Shown here one piece after another: positions 45,937 through 47,428 of a stretch of DNA of 47,428 bases (the stretch's first letter is position 1; each line of letters begins with the position of its first letter). The notes beneath the pieces are model-generated. The model was not told the origin of the DNA. It was given only the letters and a program-made list of their open reading frames with translations, and made no database searches. The stretch is from Phycisphaeraceae bacterium (GTDB lineage Bacteria > Planctomycetota > Phycisphaerae > Phycisphaerales > Zrk34). Location of the stretch: assembly GCA_028282685.1 (NCBI GenBank), contig JANQHK010000072.1, positions 1-47,428 of the forward strand, written 5' to 3'. The position numbers and the translations under genes were made by a program.

Positions 45937-45978
45937 CTACTGAAAACACAGTATATACTGTATTCACAGTAGTGTCAA
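45937..45978 (-). promoter_or_regulatory. blaI-like operon promoter inside a 36-bp dyad operator
   Basis: Minus-strand TTGACA (45973-45978), 17-bp spacer, TATACT (45950-45955). Nested dyads share one centre: ACAGTATATACTGT (45948-45961) and the outer CTACTG/CAGTAG (45937-45942 and 45967-45972). The dyad covers the -10 and spacer, so bound BlaI dimers would block RNA polymerase. Confidence 0.8.
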
Positions 45979-46027
45979 CAGCGACCTGATTCGTCGGATC
46001 TGTCCGGCCACGATGTTGGAATGAAAC

Positions 46028-46051
46028 AAGGCCCGCGCTACGGCGGGCCTT
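46028..46051. terminator. bidirectional terminator after the prepilin-like operon
   Basis: AAGGCCCGC (46028-46036) pairs with GCGGGCCTT (46043-46051). It is followed by TTATCGTTTT on plus and GTTTCAT on minus. It is nearly identical, including its flanks, to the hairpin at 41889-41912. Confidence 0.7.
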
Positions 46052-46078
46052 TATCGTTTTGGTCGCGTATCGCGCGGC

Positions 46079-47206
46079 TTACTTCCAGCGGACGGTGAAG
46101 CCGGAGCTGCCGGCGCCGGGGCCCTCACCGCCGCCGCCGCCTTCGTCGAACGTCTCGCCGGGCTTGCCGAGGTTGAGCAGCATGACCAGGTCCTGAAAAT
46201 CCGCCGCGGAGCTGGTCAGCCGGGTCGTACCCAATTCAAACAGGAAGATCGCCTGGTGATCGGCGATTTGCACCAGCCCGGTCTCGGCATTGATGTAATC
46301 GGAGACAAAATCGGCGACCGAGGCCTGCCCCCCGTAACCGGAGATTTCCGGCACGCTGTCGCCGTTGCGCAGCACCTTGACCTGGGGCGTGTTATCGCTT
46401 GAATCGACCGTCATGTAGCTCCGCCAGTGTTTGGATTTGCTTCCGCTGTACCACCATCTCTTCTTTTGCCACGAGCGCGCCTCGACCGAAATCTCAGCGT
46501 CCTCGGGATAAATGTCCGGCAACTTGAAATCGGGTTGGTCACTGCGGTCGTTCAGGTTGGCGTTGATCGGATCGTCAAAGGCGCCGAACGGCTCAAAGAC
46601 GTTTCCGTCGATCGTGATGCGCAACGTGACGGGCAGGTCCGTGCTGCCGCTGCTGATCGCTGCGCCCACGCTGACCACCTGGGCCTGCACGGGCTCCCTG
46701 GAGACCACGGTTCCGCCGTCGATCTCGAAATCGGGCGCTTCTCCGGAGGAAGACAGCAGCACCACCGTCACGGTGTGGCTGGCCTCGCCGAAGTAGCCGA
46801 TCGCGCGCAGGGTGACCGGGTCGCCGGTGTTGTCGGCCAGACTGCCATCGCCCTCGATGATGCCGTCGTTGTTGGTGTCTTCGCCGTCGTAGCCGTACAC
46901 CGCCGCCTGCCCGCCCAGGTAATTGGTGTTCTTGGACCACAATCCCTCGGCCACGGTGCTGCGCCAGTCCTCTTCGGCCTGGATTTGCGCCACGGCGTTG
47001 ACAATGGCGGACTCGGCGAGCGTGCGCGCGACGGCGTGATCATGCACGTTGCGTGAAATGCCCATGAACACGCTTTGGGAAAGCAGGAACGTCAAGCCGA
47101 GGATCACCGCCACGGCCACGGCGAGAATCACAAACAGCAACGCAACCCCGCGCCGCGATGTCTTTTGGCGGCGGCGGTGCGTCGGATGGGATGAAAGGTT
47201 CTTCAC
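46079..47206 (-). CDS. prepilin-like / GspK- or PilX-type pseudopilin
   Basis: A 375-residue protein. A basic leader (HRRRQKTSRRG) is followed by a hydrophobic helix ALLFVILAVAVAVILGLTFL, then a long soluble domain, the layout of minor pilins and GspK/PilX-type proteins in type II secretion or type IV pili. A prepilin peptidase site could be RRG-VALLFV, with the Glu at +5 absent, as in GspK-type proteins. YDGEDTNNDGIIEGDG (about 105-120) is a calcium-binding, dockerin-like Asp-rich loop. It ends in a Gly-rich tail (GGGGGEGPGAG). The GTG start at 47206 has AAGGAA upstream. It follows the partial gene at the window edge by 11 bp. Confidence 0.7.
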   Translation of the reverse strand: MKNLSSHPTHRRRQKTSRRGVALLFVILAVAVAVILGLTFLLSQSVFMGISRNVHDHAVARTLAESAIVNAVAQIQAEEDWRSTVAEGLWSKNTNYLGGQAAVYGYDGEDTNNDGIIEGDGSLADNTGDPVTLRAIGYFGEASHTVTVVLLSSSGEAPDFEIDGGTVVSREPVQAQVVSVGAAISSGSTDLPVTLRITIDGNVFEPFGAFDDPINANLNDRSDQPDFKLPDIYPEDAEISVEARSWQKKRWWYSGSKSKHWRSYMTVDSSDNTPQVKVLRNGDSVPEISGYGGQASVADFVSDYINAETGLVQIADHQAIFLFELGTTRLTSSAADFQDLVMLLNLGKPGETFDEGGGGGEGPGAGSSGFTVRWK

Positions 47207-47217
47207 GGTGATTTTCC

Positions 47218-47428
47218 TTATTCAGTGCGCAGCGTGGCCACGCTGTTGCAGGATTCACTGTGGCTGTCGTAATCCACGGTCATGGTGTACTGAACCATGT
47301 TGGCCTGTCTGGGATCGGCCTCGTCGTCCAGCCGCATCGACCAGGCCGTCATGCCGTCGGTCCATGCCTGTCCGGGAAAAGCGCTGCTGCCGATGAGCGA
47401 TGTCGTGATCGCGTTGAAGTCGGAGTCG
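47218..47428 (-). CDS. C-terminal part of a gene running off the window, probably a prepilin-like protein
   Basis: Seventy codons ending in TAA at 47218-47220, reading DSDFNAITTSLIGSSAFPG, then WSMRLDDEADPRQANMVQY and SVATLRTE. The beginning lies outside the window. Beta-rich Tyr/Thr/Asp sequence and its place 11 bp before the pseudopilin gene suggest another minor pilin or secretion component of the same operon. No motif allows a firmer name. Confidence 0.55.
   Translation of the reverse strand, partial: DSDFNAITTSLIGSSAFPGQAWTDGMTAWSMRLDDEADPRQANMVQYTMTVDYDSHSESCNSVATLRTE

Overview
This window looks like chromosomal DNA of a GC-rich, envelope-elaborating bacterium, most likely a planctomycete (Planctomycetota, perhaps Phycisphaerae). 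That is inferred from gene content: a sulfatase remnant, PQQ-type beta-propeller and HEAT/TPR proteins, an M56 receptor with Ig/CnaB-like repeats, prepilin-like proteins and dispersed intergenic repeats. No rRNA is present to prove it.

Layout. 1-7.4 kb: minus-strand housekeeping genes (trpS, pyruvate kinase, a YecH-like protein), a polyprenyl-phosphate glycosyltransferase facing a GT-C glycosyltransferase, and a secreted beta-propeller protein, separated by two families of dispersed repeats. 7.5-10.3 kb: a ParA ATPase fused to a glycogen-binding-like (CBM48) domain, followed by a protein resembling a MinD/FlhG ATPase without its P-loop. 10.6-19.6 kb: DedA, HEAT and TPR proteins, nucleoside hydrolase with an in-frame palindromic insertion, dUTPase, PlsY, HU, cupin, and a PadR/HAAS pair. 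19.6-26.6 kb: RNase R, a WecA/MraY-type transferase coupled to an SDR sugar epimerase, a GGDEF protein, and a trypsin-like lipoprotein. 26.7-31.0 kb: an iscR-iscS-iscU-iscA operon with a recognisable promoter/operator, diverging from an exbD/tonB-like pair.

31.4-41.9 kb is the most striking part. A complete type I-C CRISPR-Cas locus (cas3, cas5, cas8c, cas7, cas4, cas1, cas2, then 26 identical 31-nt repeats with 25 spacers) lies between tRNA-Arg(CCG) and a perfect 44-bp direct copy of that tRNA's 3' part, starting at the anticodon loop. This is the structure left by tRNA-targeted site-specific integration. A rho-independent hairpin that looks like the tRNA's original terminator now lies beyond the right-hand copy. 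No integrase is visible. The ends carry only remnants, including the C-terminus of a Fic protein.

41.9-47.4 kb: a BlaI/M56 (BlaR1-like) two-gene unit with a textbook promoter inside a 36-bp dyad operator, then the end of a prepilin-like secretion or pilus operon running off the window. Several genes have a -10-like hexamer 6-7 nt before the start codon and no Shine-Dalgarno sequence, suggesting leaderless transcripts. A small hairpin element is shared by the 5' regions of iscU and dut.
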